DNA from: Trachelipus rathkii
Taxonomy: Eukaryota > Arthropoda > Malacostraca > Isopoda > Trachelipodidae
Direction of reading: 5' to 3'
Length of the DNA: 26,310 nt
Assembly: GCA_015478945.1 (NCBI GenBank)
Contig: JABUQX010126210.1
Location: 25,001 to 51,310, forward strand
Positions 1 to 11,489 of this stretch are shown one piece after another (within the stretch, counting starts at the first letter, position 1; every line of letters starts with the position of its first letter). The notes beneath the pieces were generated by a model, which saw only the letters and a program-made list of their open reading frames with translations, did not search any database and had not been told where the DNA came from. The position numbers and the translations under genes were made by a program.

Positions 1-68
1 TATAATAAATATATCTATACTATTTTATATATATACTTATATATATATATGATATATATATATACTAT

Positions 69-104
<36 letters not shown>

Positions 105-118
105 CTATATAGTATATA

Positions 119-157
<39 letters not shown>

Positions 158-453
158 TAACTAAATTATTAGTATAATATTATATATATATATATATATA
201 TATTATATTAATATATATATAACTATATATAATTAAGTATATATTATATATCTATTATATATATATATATATATTATATTATAAACTATATTTATATATA
301 GTTATTAAATAAAAAGTATTTTATATTATTATATAATAGTATATATATATTATATATATATATAGATACTATACTATATATATATATATATATAGTATCT
401 ATATATATATAAATATATATATATAGTATAATATCAATATATATATCTATACT

Positions 454-503
<50 letters not shown>

Positions 504-800
504 TATATATATAATATTGCATATATACATATATATGATATATATTAATAATATTATTATAATATATATAAAATAATTATACTATATATATATCTATATA
601 ATACTATATATATAAATATATTATATATATATATAGTATATACTATACTATATATAAATATATATATATCTATATAATATATATATATATATCATATTAT
701 ATACTATAATATAATATATATATATCTATATATATTATATATACTATTATATATATATATATATATATACTGTAGTATTTACATATACTATATATATATA

Positions 801-831
<31 letters not shown>

Positions 832-865
832 CTATAATATATATAGTATATATATACATATACAT

Positions 866-896
<31 letters not shown>

Positions 897-1083
897 TAAA
901 ATATATATATATATATACTATATATTATATTTATATATATAATACTATTTATATATATCTATATATATATATTATATATATATATCATATATATATATAT
1001 ATACTAAATATATAATATATATATATTATATAGTATGTATAATATTAATATATATACTATTATATATATATCTATATATATAC

Positions 1084-1118
<35 letters not shown>

Positions 1119-1411
1119 ATATAAGATATAATATTAAAATTTCCTGCGGGTTTTGTTTTTATATACTATATATATATATAATATAGATATATATATAATA
1201 TATATATATAATACTATTATATAGTATTATATTTATATATTATCCTATATATTATATATCATATATATATAGATATTAAATATATATAACTAAATATATA
1301 TTTTAAATAGTATATATATAATATATATTATATATATTATTATATATATATACTATTATAATATATATATATAATATATATACTATATATAGTAATAAGA
1401 TATAAATTATA

Positions 1412-1451
1412 GTATACCGAAGCGAGTTTTTTTTCCGAGGGCAAGTATACC
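1412..1451. other. Small unique island bounded by gtatac words
   Basis: A 40-base non-TA island starts and ends with the self-complementary hexamer gtatac and holds a T run and a cgaagcgag word. A similar word followed by a T run recurs at about 6160-6178. It could be the remnant of a short element inside the TA array. Nothing more can be said. Confidence 0.4.
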
Positions 1452-1547
1452 TTATATATATATATATAATAATAACCTATATAATATTATATTATACTAT
1501 ATATATAATATATATAGTATATATATAATATATATATTATATATATA

Positions 1548-1594
<47 letters not shown>

Positions 1595-1810
1595 ATATAG
1601 TATATATATAATATATATATATTATCTAATATATATTACTATATATATACTATATATAATATATATATATATATACTATATATCATTTATATATAATATA
1701 TTATTTACAAATATATATATATATATATCAATTATATCTCTAATATATATATATTATATATATCATATATATACTATTAGTCTCTATAATATATACTATA
1801 TACTATAGTA

Positions 1811-1844
<34 letters not shown>

Positions 1845-2101
1845 TAATATAGTAAATTTAATATAAATATATCTTATATATACCTATATATATATATGCT
1901 ATATATAAATATATATAATATATATATAATATTATAATATATATCTATATACTATGTATATATATATATATTATATTCATATATATATACTATTATATAT
2001 AATATTATTTTTATATATATAATAGTATATATTAATAATATATATATACTATGATACTATAATATATTATATATAAGTATATTTAATAAATATATATATA
2101 T

Positions 2102-2134
<33 letters not shown>

Positions 2135-2825
2135 GTATATAAATATATTATTATATATATATATATACTATATATTATATATACGTATATATTAATATAC
2201 TATAGATATTATATTATATATAACATCATATTTATATAAATATACTATATAGTATATATATATATATAATTATATATATACTATATATATTATATTATAT
2301 ATATATATATATCTATAATATATACTAGTATATATATTAAATAATATATATATATATTACTTATATAAGTATATATATATATATATAGTAATATATATAC
2401 TATATATATATATAAGTATATACCTATAGTTATATATATATAATAATTTATATATATATATAATATATATATATTATATAATTATATATATATCTATATA
2501 TAATATATATATATATCTATATAGTAAATTGGTTAAGTAGTTCCAGTAAGTATATGATCTATAATATACCCCCTAATATATAATTTTAATATAATATATA
2601 TCATAGTATTATATATATATTATATAATATATATATAATATAGTATATATTTATATATATATATATATATAATATATACAAAGGTTCCCTTAAAAGAATT
2701 ACTGATTTATATTCATATATATAGTATACTATACTATATATTATAGCTATATCATATATATATATATACTATATATAGTATATATATAATCTATACTATA
2801 CTATATATATAGCTATATATACAAT

Positions 2826-2972
2826 ATAGGTATATAAGGAACAAAACACACCAATGTGAAAGTATGAAAGTGATCTTGTTTTTCATTTTCCTGTTAATTT
2901 TTAACCAATTTTACCGGGAAACGATAAGTTAAACAAGTAACCCTTCATATCATCGAGGAAACTGCTAACTAT
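2826..2972. other. Unique island inside the TA array, no gene seen
   Basis: About 147 bases of ordinary-complexity sequence lie within the TA array. No reading frame on either strand resembles a protein I recognise, and no repeat or hairpin stands out. Confidence 0.6.
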
Positions 2973-3774
2973 ATATATATACTCTAATATATATAATCAA
3001 ATAAAAAAAAAAAAAAATCATATATATTATATATATTATATAATATACTAAACTATATTATATATATATTATCATAATATATATATATACTATATATATA
3101 TATATAATTATTTACTAATATTAGTATTTATATCTATATATATAGTATATATTATATATATCATATAAACTATACGTGTCGATATAGTATATCAGTAATT
3201 ATAATATTATATATAAATATATGATATACTATATAGTATATAGTATATAATATATATATATAATATATATCTATGATAATTAATTTATATATATATATGT
3301 TTTAATAATATATATATATTATATATATATAATATTTTATAGGTATATATATAATATATAACTATAATATATATATTATATATATATCTAATATATATAT
3401 AATAGTATATATTATATTATATAAATATATATATATATAAACTATTTATATATATTAATACATATATATATATATATATATGATTATATATATATATAAT
3501 ATATAAGTCAAATATATATAATATATAAATATATATATCTGTAATATATTTATATATAATATTATAATATATTATATATACATATATAATTAATATATAT
3601 AATATATATACTATATTTATATATATACTATATTACATTATATACATATATATATATAGTCATATATATATATATTATATATATATTATCATATATATAT
3701 ATAGTAGTATATCATATACTATATATATATATGTATATATACATATACCTATATATATATATATATATATATCA

Positions 3775-3812
<38 letters not shown>

Positions 3813-4507
3813 TCTATATATATATATATGATCACTATATATATATATCAGTATATATATATACTATAATATAACATATTATACTATATATATATAGTAT
3901 GTATATATATATATATATATATTAATATTTGATAAGTTACTATTGTATAATGTACTATATATGAATATTATATATATTATATATATACTACTACGTAAAA
4001 ATAATATATAATATATATGTATATAATATATATATATATATATATATTATACTATTATATAATATATATATATCATATCTATATATATATATAATATAGT
4101 ATATTATATTATATAATATATATATAATACTATATATATATAGATTATAGTATAATATATTGATATATATATAGTATACTATATCTATCTATTTAATATA
4201 TATATTTAGAATATATATATATAAATATGATACTTATACTATACTATATACTATATTAATATATATATATACTATAGTACTATATATATATGAATATATA
4301 TATATGCATATAAGTATATATATATATATACTATTATCTATATATATATATTATATCGTATATTTATGATATACATATAAATATATTAGCTATAATGACT
4401 AATATATATATATATATATAATCATATAATACTATATATTATATACTATCTATATATATATATAAAATACTATATATATATCTAATGTATACTATATATA
4501 AGTCTAT

Positions 4508-4538
<31 letters not shown>

Positions 4539-4617
4539 TATATACTAATATTCAATATATATATATATATATACTATATTATAATATATATATTTGTATA
4601 CATATAACAATATCATA

Positions 4618-4649
<32 letters not shown>

Positions 4650-4794
4650 ATATATATATATTATATATATATATATATATATTATAAACACACACACACA
4701 CCTATATATATATATGTAGTATATATATATATCATATCCTCGGAGTTGCAATCCTCCCCACACCCCTGCTCCAAGTGGATAATATGCGCCTTTT

Positions 4795-4831
4795 AACATA
4801 CATACATATATACATACATACATACATATAA
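4795..4831. repeat. (CATA)n tetranucleotide microsatellite
   Basis: A short run of catacata units, slightly interrupted, borders the unique island that follows. A GC-richer stretch at 4738-4794 separates it from the TA array. Confidence 0.8.
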
Positions 4832-5205
4832 ATAATTTGATTTAAAAATTGAATAAATGAAAGGGTTAATGAAGGTGGCAACTTACATATTTTCAACTGG
4901 AACAGTTTTGATGGGCCCTTGTGCCCTACAACTGTCTATTTCTTGTTATGTGTCTTAGATTTGTATGGTCTAAATATAAAAGAAACAGGAAAGAACAGGC
5001 TGGACACCTGGAGATGTCGCCTTGTGACGGGGAGCTCGGTTGCTTTATAAGTTTTCTTGAATCCAACTTTTTTGAGTTGGAGGATAGCTTCAGTTGTATA
5101 GCATCGAGTATATTGTGCGCATTGGCAACAGCAGGTTGATGATTCAATCCAGAGAAGCGGTAATTCGTTTATCTTCCCATTATATGTTCTTTTCTTGATA
5201 TTTAG
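4832..5205. other. Unique island, no confirmed gene
   Basis: About 370 bases of normal complexity lie between microsatellites. Overlapping open frames of 72 codons (plus, 4921-5139) and 73 codons (minus, 4926-5147) cover the same DNA. The minus-strand frame holds a C-P-A-C followed by spaced histidines, vaguely like a C2H2 finger, and a gtaagt splice-donor-like word occurs downstream on that strand. However, the frame stops before the donor-like word and no acceptor tract is evident. I do not recognise either product. Confidence 0.45.
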
Positions 5206-5404
5206 TATATATTTATACTATTATACATATATTATAATATAATATATATATATACTACTCTATACTATATATAATAATATATAAAAATATATACGATATA
5301 GTATATATATATATTATTATATAATATATAAACTATCATTATATATATATACTATATACGTATATATATATATATAGTATATATTATAATATAAACTATA
5401 TATA

Positions 5405-5442
<38 letters not shown>

Positions 5443-6105
5443 TAATTATCATATATATTTATATATATATATATATATATAATATACTATATATATAATA
5501 CTACTATATATATATTATACTCATATATTATATATAAATTATATAATAATATATTAATATATATATATATCCTATATATAGTATACTATATATATTATAT
5601 ATATATATACATTTAACCAATTAAATTAATATAGGTAAATCCGGCCCTGTATATATATATATATATATATAATATAAATATATATATTAATATATATCAT
5701 AACTATATATGATATATATATTAATATATATATATTATAATATATATATAATATATATACTAATATAATATATATAAATGTTAATATTGTTACTAACTTA
5801 CATATATATATATGTTTAATTTTTATTATTTATTATTTTTGTAATGTAGTAATATAATATTAGATAAAATATATATTAAATAGATATATATAATACTATT
5901 ATACTATACAATATATATAAACATATAATACTTATATATATATATATATATATTATATAATATATACGTATATATATACTATAATATATATTGTAACATA
6001 TATATATACTTATTTAATAAGAGTAATCTAATATATGTTTATATATAATAATAATAAGCATACAAGTATATATTATTATATATATATAATATATACGTAT
6101 ATATT
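5206..6105. repeat. Imperfect (TA)n array with small islands
   Basis: This is mostly TA repeat. Small non-TA pieces occur at about 5606-5650 and 5776-5860. The first ends in a sequence resembling a transposon terminus and is listed separately. No gene is visible. Confidence 0.9.
5633..5650. mobile_element. Possible hAT-like MITE terminus
   Basis: The word ggtaaatccggccctg ends abruptly at a TA array. Its reverse complement begins CAGGGCCGGATTTAC, which resembles the terminal inverted repeat of non-autonomous hAT elements as I remember them. No partner repeat or target duplication can be defined because the neighbours are TA repeat. It is a weak call from a single short motif. Confidence 0.3.
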
Positions 6106-6680
6106 AGGAGAAGAGAGAGAGACGAGGAGCGAGAGAGATGTGAAGATCCTTACTCGTTACGAAGCGAATGTTTTTTAGATAAACGGACGGCTAGTTACTT
6201 TTTCCTTACATGTCAACGCACAGAATAACGTCCATTGATCTATTTTTCCTCTTTCACTTGTTTCGTTTACCATTTTGTTCGACTCTCTTTGAAGAATGTT
6301 TATAGCCAATTGACCATCCAGTCAAGCTTGATACGAACTAAAGTATATATATAAACACACAAAAGAAAAATAGCTCAATTAGAAGAAATTAGTGTTATCG
6401 AAAACAGGTGTTCAAACTTGAGCATGGCAGAATTTGGTCAAAATTGAGCAAGTTTTCAAATGTCAAAAAAAGAAAAAATAATTTCTCAAATGAGTACTTT
6501 TTCTGTGAGTAGTAATTGTCAATCTGATGAAACCAAATTACTCTATTTGAATAGTTTGATATGCTCAATTTTGACACCGGTTCTGATGACCCTTAAGATT
6601 GTTACTTTATTTATATTTTACTTCCTTAAGAACTTCAAATTCTCTCTCTCTCTCTCTCTTCTCTCGTCTCGTCTCTCTAT
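6106..6680. other. Island flanked by inverted GA/CT tracts
   Basis: The island begins with a GA-rich tract (about 6106-6138) and ends with a CT-rich tract (about 6640-6680), so the edges are inverted relative to each other, and both abut TA arrays. An imperfect inverted repeat lies inside: caaaattgagc at 6439-6449 matches gctcaattttg at 6563-6573, with weaker similarity on both sides. This resembles a foldback element or an old insertion. The 75-codon plus frame at 6460-6687 runs through the CT tract and shows no coding character. Confidence 0.45.
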
Positions 6681-6850
6681 ATCATAATACTATATTATTA
6701 ATATATATATATATATATAATATATTATATATAATTATATATATATATTATATATATTAATATATATATATATAATATACTATAGATATATATATATAAG
6801 ATATATATATATTATATATATAGTATAAATATAATATATATATATTATAA
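6681..6850. repeat. (TA)n array
   Basis: Imperfect TA repeat between two unique islands. Confidence 0.9.
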
Positions 6851-7438
6851 ACGGCGCCTTGTATTACACACCCATTGCCACGCTAACTAGCATTTGTTAG
6901 CTTTAACTTACAGAATTAATAAAAAATAGTATTTAATGTAAATCGAAGTTGAAAAATAAATACTGAATAAATATAAAATTTTTAAATTTTAACATTCTTT
7001 TTCTCAAATAATTAATTCCAGTCTTTTGGAAAATATAAAATAAAAAGAAAATAAAGTGACAATTAAATTTTATTTTAAAAAACACTGAAAAGCAACTCAT
7101 GGCAATCTTCATGCATTTCTTTTGCAAGCTTACCTGAGATATACGCATATGCAATGTAAAGTATATTATATTAAGTACTTTGATGAAAATTAAAACATTC
7201 GACCCAAGCCGAGCAATATTCACGCGATAGGAAGATGTTCTTCCCGAATAATCAGTAATTTATTAATATTAATTCAATAACTTTTTTAAAGATTTAAAAT
7301 TTTATTTAAAAATTATCATTTAGCAAACTCTATAAAATATCATCTAAGAATAATATCAGGTCAAACTATATTAATTTGCGAAATAATAATTCATGATTAG
7401 CCCAATGAGTGATAGATATGGAGTTTGAAATAAAAAAA
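6851..7438. other. AT-rich unique island, no gene seen
   Basis: This is AT-rich but non-repetitive. The longest frame (96 codons, minus, 6933-7223) is rich in Phe, Ile and Lys, as expected from base composition, and matches nothing I know. No RNA gene or repeat structure is evident. Confidence 0.6.
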
Positions 7439-7605
7439 GATATATTATATTATATATATATATAAATATATATATAATATTAACGCTATCTATATATATT
7501 AGATATATATATATATATATCAGATTATTATATTATATATTATATATATATATATATAAATATAATATATATATTATAGTATATATATATATATATATAT
7601 ATAGT

Positions 7606-7648
<43 letters not shown>

Positions 7649-7966
7649 TATATAATATTAATATATATAATATATATATATATATATATTATATTATATA
7701 TATCTATATAAATATATGCAACTCAACTAAAATAATATAGATCTATTATATATTACTATTATATATATAATATATATAACTATATTATATATATATATAT
7801 ATACTACCTACTATTATATATATATATATATACCATATACTGATATAATATATATATATATACATAAAGGTAAAGAAATATATATAAACTATATATTATA
7901 TAAATATATACTATATATATATATATCATATATACTATATACTATACTTACACTATATATATATAT
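7439..7966. repeat. (TA)n array
   Basis: Imperfect TA repeat with a few short interruptions, for example at about 7718-7735 and 7862-7880. Confidence 0.9.
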
Positions 7967-8135
7967 GGCCGATAGAACAGGTTCATACTTCTCATTGGAC
8001 CCTCCAAGCTTTCTTTTTAAAAACATACTCCAAATTATTCTCATATTCCACATCCACTGAGAACCTCACTAAAACTTATTCACATTCTACTCTTCAGTAA
8101 ATTTGACCATTTTTCTGTTACTGCCAATGTATTAT
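7967..8135. other. Short unique island, no gene seen
   Basis: About 170 bases of normal-complexity sequence between TA arrays. It is pyrimidine-rich on the plus strand. No reading frame or structure is recognisable. Confidence 0.5.
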
Positions 8136-8244
8136 TATATAATATAATATTATATATATTATATAGTATATATTAATAATATTATATATATATATATATA
8201 TATATAATACTATTATATATATATAATATTATACTATATATATG
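8136..8244. repeat. (TA)n array
   Basis: Short imperfect TA and TAATA tract separating two unique islands. Confidence 0.85.
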
Positions 8245-8574
8245 ATAAAACGACATTTTTCTACTAAACCATGAGAAAGCATGATAAATATGTTACAAAG
8301 CTTTTCGTAACTGATGAAATGAAATGGATGTGAGCATAGATTGTGAGGGAACACTTCGATAATCGTGCCATACCCTTTGCCAGTATGAAGCAAATGTTGA
8401 TAGTGAATATGTCGTGTTTGGTTCAATTAAGGAAAGAATAGGCATTCTTGGGTTGATGGTCATTAGAAAGGAGAATGGTAGTGGGTAGACGTGAGAAAGT
8501 CGAGAAATGGTAAATCTGCAAGATAAAAGAGTATGAAACTTTCTGGTTTGAAATAATCACAGAATGGAGCGAGA

Positions 8575-8720
8575 TAGTGATTGAATGGATTTCGACGGCT
8601 CTGTAACAAAGCGTTGTATAGAAGGTTATAATTCCAATGGGATTGGAAGTGAGAGCATTAATCAGTATCCTCACATTAAGGCGTGTTGGGATAAACGGCG
8701 GAACTGGTCAGGAATTATAG
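8575..8720 (+). pseudogene. Possible trace of a non-LTR reverse-transcriptase C-terminal region
   Basis: Across two small frameshifts the plus strand reads a pattern like A-L-Y-R-R, then I-I-P-M, then G-S-E-S. This recalls the post-catalytic segment of crustacean LINE reverse transcriptases, which typically reads like ALY..V..P..LYGSE. A later piece resembles the L-R-x-V-x-G-I motif that follows it. The trace is short and the frames are broken, so chance resemblance is quite possible. The rest of 8246-9000 is unrecognised. Confidence 0.22.
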
Positions 8721-8790
8721 AGGGATTAGTTTATTGAGTGTTTTAGAAGATATATGCTTGTATTTTGGTTAAAAGAGTTGCCCGTCGGGT

Positions 8791-8895
8791 GGGACTTGAG
8801 GGACTGAAGGGACTGAGGACTGACGGACTGAGAACTGTAGGAGACTGAGGGACATTGAGGGACTGAGGGGACGACGGACTGAGGGGACTAAGGAG
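8791..8895. repeat. GGGACTGAG minisatellite
   Basis: About ten tandem copies of a 9-11-base unit related to gggactgag occur here, with variants such as gggacattgag and ggacgacggactgag. In the reverse strand this gives a spurious Ser/Pro/Leu-rich open frame. It is a short, degenerate minisatellite. Confidence 0.85.
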
Positions 8896-8995
8896 TTTGA
8901 TTTGTGAAGAAAAAGTGCCATTAAACAGTGGTAAGTAGATGATGTGTAGTTTACATTGAAACAAATGATTGCCAAGATGAGGGAGAGCCTTCCAG

Positions 8996-9372
8996 TAAGT
9001 ATTTAGAAGTTTATGGTAGATTTGACTGACTCACTGATGCCGATAATGAAAAAAATTCACGCAGGTAACAAAATTTTTTTGGGAAATCCGTCTCCACCAC
9101 GGAAATAGACTATTTGAGATGCGCTGAGTCCGAAAATGCCCTTTGTTTTTTTCAAATCAGGTCTCGGTTTGTTCGCTCACGACATTTTAAGAAAATTAAG
9201 TTTTCTCAAAAAATCCCAATTTCCTGAGCATCATAAAAACATTTAGTTTTCCGTTTCACGTAGGGTAAATTAAAAGTCAAACTATTGCCAAATTCACTTC
9301 ATTTATATATACTCGATTACATTTGATAAGTTTAATACATTGACATGAGGTACGTGACACAAAGTTCAGAGT
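8996..9372. other. Unique sequence downstream of the minus-strand pseudogene
   Basis: No reading frame of note is present. The stretch lies directly 3' of the minus-strand pseudogene ending at 9373 and may be the 3' untranslated or flanking part of the same repeated element. That is inference from position only. Confidence 0.4.
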
Positions 9373-11068
9373 TCACGGCCACTCGTAAACCCGTTTCCTC
9401 GATTTCCGTCTGTGAGCAGACTGCTGGGTTGTCTCTCTTTCAGCGACCAGCAGCTAGTCCTCGAGCATGACTGCCGTGCCCACCTCCCCTTCGGTTATCT
9501 CCTCCATTTGACGCGATGTCCTATGAACCTGTTCTCCCTTGCTCGGTCGCTGACCGCCCCCCAAGTTTTCAGCTGAAACCTCTCCTGTTTCAGAACAGGA
9601 AATGGCACTCCTTATACTCATCAACACTGGAGACTTTGATCCGCGAGCTCGGCATCAGTGTGCCGTAGTTTGCTGCCTTCTTTGTTCCCCAGGAAGTTGT
9701 TCACCACCTGCACAAACGACCTCCAGGCGGCGCACTCTAGCGTGTTCATGGAGTTTTCGAACTCTGTGTCCTTGATGAGCTGCCGTTATCTGTGGGCCAT
9801 CGAAAATGCAGGCCTTCAGCTTCTCAATGGTGACTCCAGGGAAGGGTCGGCACAGGTAGTTGAAGCACCTCCCATCCTTGTCCAGAGCGCGCTGGAACTG
9901 TCTTCATTACCCAGCTTGATGTGAAGCGGTGGAAACAAAATCTTTTCCCGGTCAACAAAGGTTCGTTTATGATGTGCTGGCCCCCAGGTAACTAACTGCT
10001 CTCGCGCCGCACTCTTTCTTCACATTTCAGTGCTGGGCTCTGTCTCACTGTCCACTTACATATAAAGCATGGGTACCCGGACTGCTGACCAAGTAGAAAA
10101 GTTCACCATCTTAAGGTCGACGCAGATGATCATTGGTGCTGCTGATATTGAATTTTGTCGAGCACGTACTTGACTGCTTCATATTCTCTTTGAGAGTTGT
10201 GGAGTGCGCAAAGGAATTGAGGCGAACTCGTTCCCGTTCGGTGTATAAGCACACTCTTCAAAACGCTTGTACTCGTCTATGAAGGGTCGGCCAATCCCTC
10301 TCGATCATATTGAGGGAGGGCGCGAGTTAGCAAGAAGACCCGGCGGACATTGCTTGACAGCTACACGAGGTTCTTCCTCCTCGCAGAACAGAGAAGCCAT
10401 GTAGTCCGAGCCTTCTAACGAAGACGGGGGATACGCGCGTCCTCACGAGTAGATTTGTTCTCTTTGAGTCTGGAGGCCAACAGCTCGGCGAAAGTCTTCG
10501 ACAAGCTGAGATCCCGAACCAGATCATTAAGCTCACATTGTCGAAAAGGGACTGCGGACCATCTGATGTCTCATGACTCCTCATCGTGCATCTCCTCCTC
10601 ATATGAGTGTGGCTTCGATCGTCCGCTGTCAGGAAAGCTCTCGCACCTGTACAGGAAGTTTTTTCGCATGAGCCAACTGGACGATGGCAGATGGAAGTCG
10701 GGTACTCGGAGCTGCTCCGCTTCTTCCGTTGATGGCCAGTTAGTATCGATGCGCAGAAAGTACAATCCGATTCATGGTCAGCGGCTCCCTCCAAACCATC
10801 GGGGAATCCCCATAACTTTCAGGTGAAGTTTTGTGCACTGTCGTTCCACCGGCCGGAGATTAATCGCTACGCACGTCTTGGAACACCGTTGTGCGGTGCC
10901 CAGGAACTTATCTTGCGTTCACCCAGCTTGATTGAAAGCGTAAGCCTGGTAGGCGTGCTTCACAAAGCTTGTGTACTGCCTCTCCTGTGCATTGCCCCAG
11001 CGTGTATTCCCGCAGATGAGCAGAAACGTTCAGATTATTCCTGCCATGTACCCGTCGCGTGAAGCCAT
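9373..11068 (-). pseudogene. Frameshifted copy of a repetitive arthropod protein family of unknown function
   Basis: Read on the minus strand with many frame changes, this ~1.7 kb gives conserved blocks in the order of a long 'uncharacterized protein' family repeatedly predicted in arthropod genomes. In N-to-C order I see W-A-P-H (10891-10904) with a nearby C-S-K-T-C (10871-10885), a G-I-P and V-W-R-E-P block (about 10790-10815), D-H-E-S-D-C-T-F-C (10753-10779), a D-L-S-L-S-K..A-E-L-L-A-S-R-L block (10470-10529), L-G-Q-Q-S-G-Y (about 10057-10103), P-P-L-H-I-K-L-G (9905-9965), D-G-R-C-F-N-Y followed by F-P-G-V-T-I-E-K-L-K (9792-9890), a V-N-N-F-L-G-N block, and a basic end H-R-R-K-S-R-K-R. The cysteine pairs suggest zinc binding. 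The start is a candidate ATG at 11068 and the stop is TGA at 9373. Expected length is about 560 residues, so the copy looks nearly full length but inactive as read. The function of the family is unknown to me, and the assignment is from memory. Confidence 0.7.
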
Positions 11069-11215
11069 AATCACATACTCTGAAAAGAGTAAGAAAAAAG
11101 GATCAATAGTCTATTTGAAACAGAAGTACCTATTCGAAGAAACCGATTTGTATAGGAATAATTCGTATATTCTTCCAGAAAGTATAGGATTGAACTCAAA
11201 ACCGAGTCCTCCAGC

Positions 11216-11454
11216 AAATTAGACTAAATTTTGGTGTTTCGTTGAGTCAAAAATCACCTCTGGTTCTTGGCTCTATCAGATCAACTGTGAGATTACAGCC
11301 AAGGCCTACCTGACGCGAGCTATAATATGATAATTATCATATGTATAGCTCGTCAGGTAGGCATATGGCTGTATCTCAAAAAGTGTTGACTGATAGAGCA
11401 AAAACGCAAGAGTGATTTTTTGGATGTTCAGACACACCAAAAATTAGTCTAAAA
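11216..11454. mobile_element. Long spacerless palindrome (foldback MITE-like element)
   Basis: Two arms of about 118 bases are reverse complements of each other with no spacer. The centre is an 18-base perfect palindrome at 11325-11342. Outward from it, shared segments include agctata, gcctacctgacg, acagcca, ctctatcag, aatcac and ttggtgt, ending near attagactaa on the left and ttagtctaa on the right. The arms differ by small indels and substitutions. Similarity stops sharply at both ends, next to the minus-strand pseudogene on the left and the LINE fragment on the right. It is most simply a foldback or miniature inverted-repeat element. A read-through artefact of long-read sequencing is an alternative. 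Confidence 0.8.
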
Positions 11455-11489
11455 TATCCTGAGAAAACCCTGACGGAAAATTTTTTTGC

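Larger units (their letters stand above)
1..4730. repeat. Giant imperfect (TA)n microsatellite array
   Basis: Almost the whole stretch is TA dinucleotide repeat, interrupted by single C or G bases (words such as tactata and tagtata) and short AT-only irregularities. Small unique islands lie inside it at about 1138-1160, 1412-1451, 2521-2575, 2680-2712 and 2826-2972, and a run of A at about 3003-3017. A short (CA)n tract sits at 4687-4702. Any open frame here simply translates alternating TA into Ile and Tyr and is not a gene. Arrays of this length are familiar from decapod genomes. The exact length should be treated as approximate because long TA tracts are hard to sequence and assemble. Confidence 0.95.

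Noticed and set aside
292..522. Open frame of 76 codons on the minus strand, and similar ones at 4545-4823, 22332-22535 and 24709-24894
   Set aside because: They translate TA or AAT microsatellites into Ile/Tyr/Leu repeats and have no coding meaning.
4921..5147. Overlapping plus and minus frames of 72-73 codons, the minus one with a finger-like C-x2-C and histidines
   Set aside because: There is no recognisable domain, the frames are mutually overlapping, and the splice-donor-like gtaagt lies beyond the stop.
8743..8975. Ser/Pro-rich minus-strand frames
   Set aside because: They arise from the GGGACTGAG minisatellite on the other strand.
10455..11222. Plus-strand frames of 79-123 codons
   Set aside because: They are antisense shadows of the minus-strand family copy, whose conserved blocks fix the real strand.
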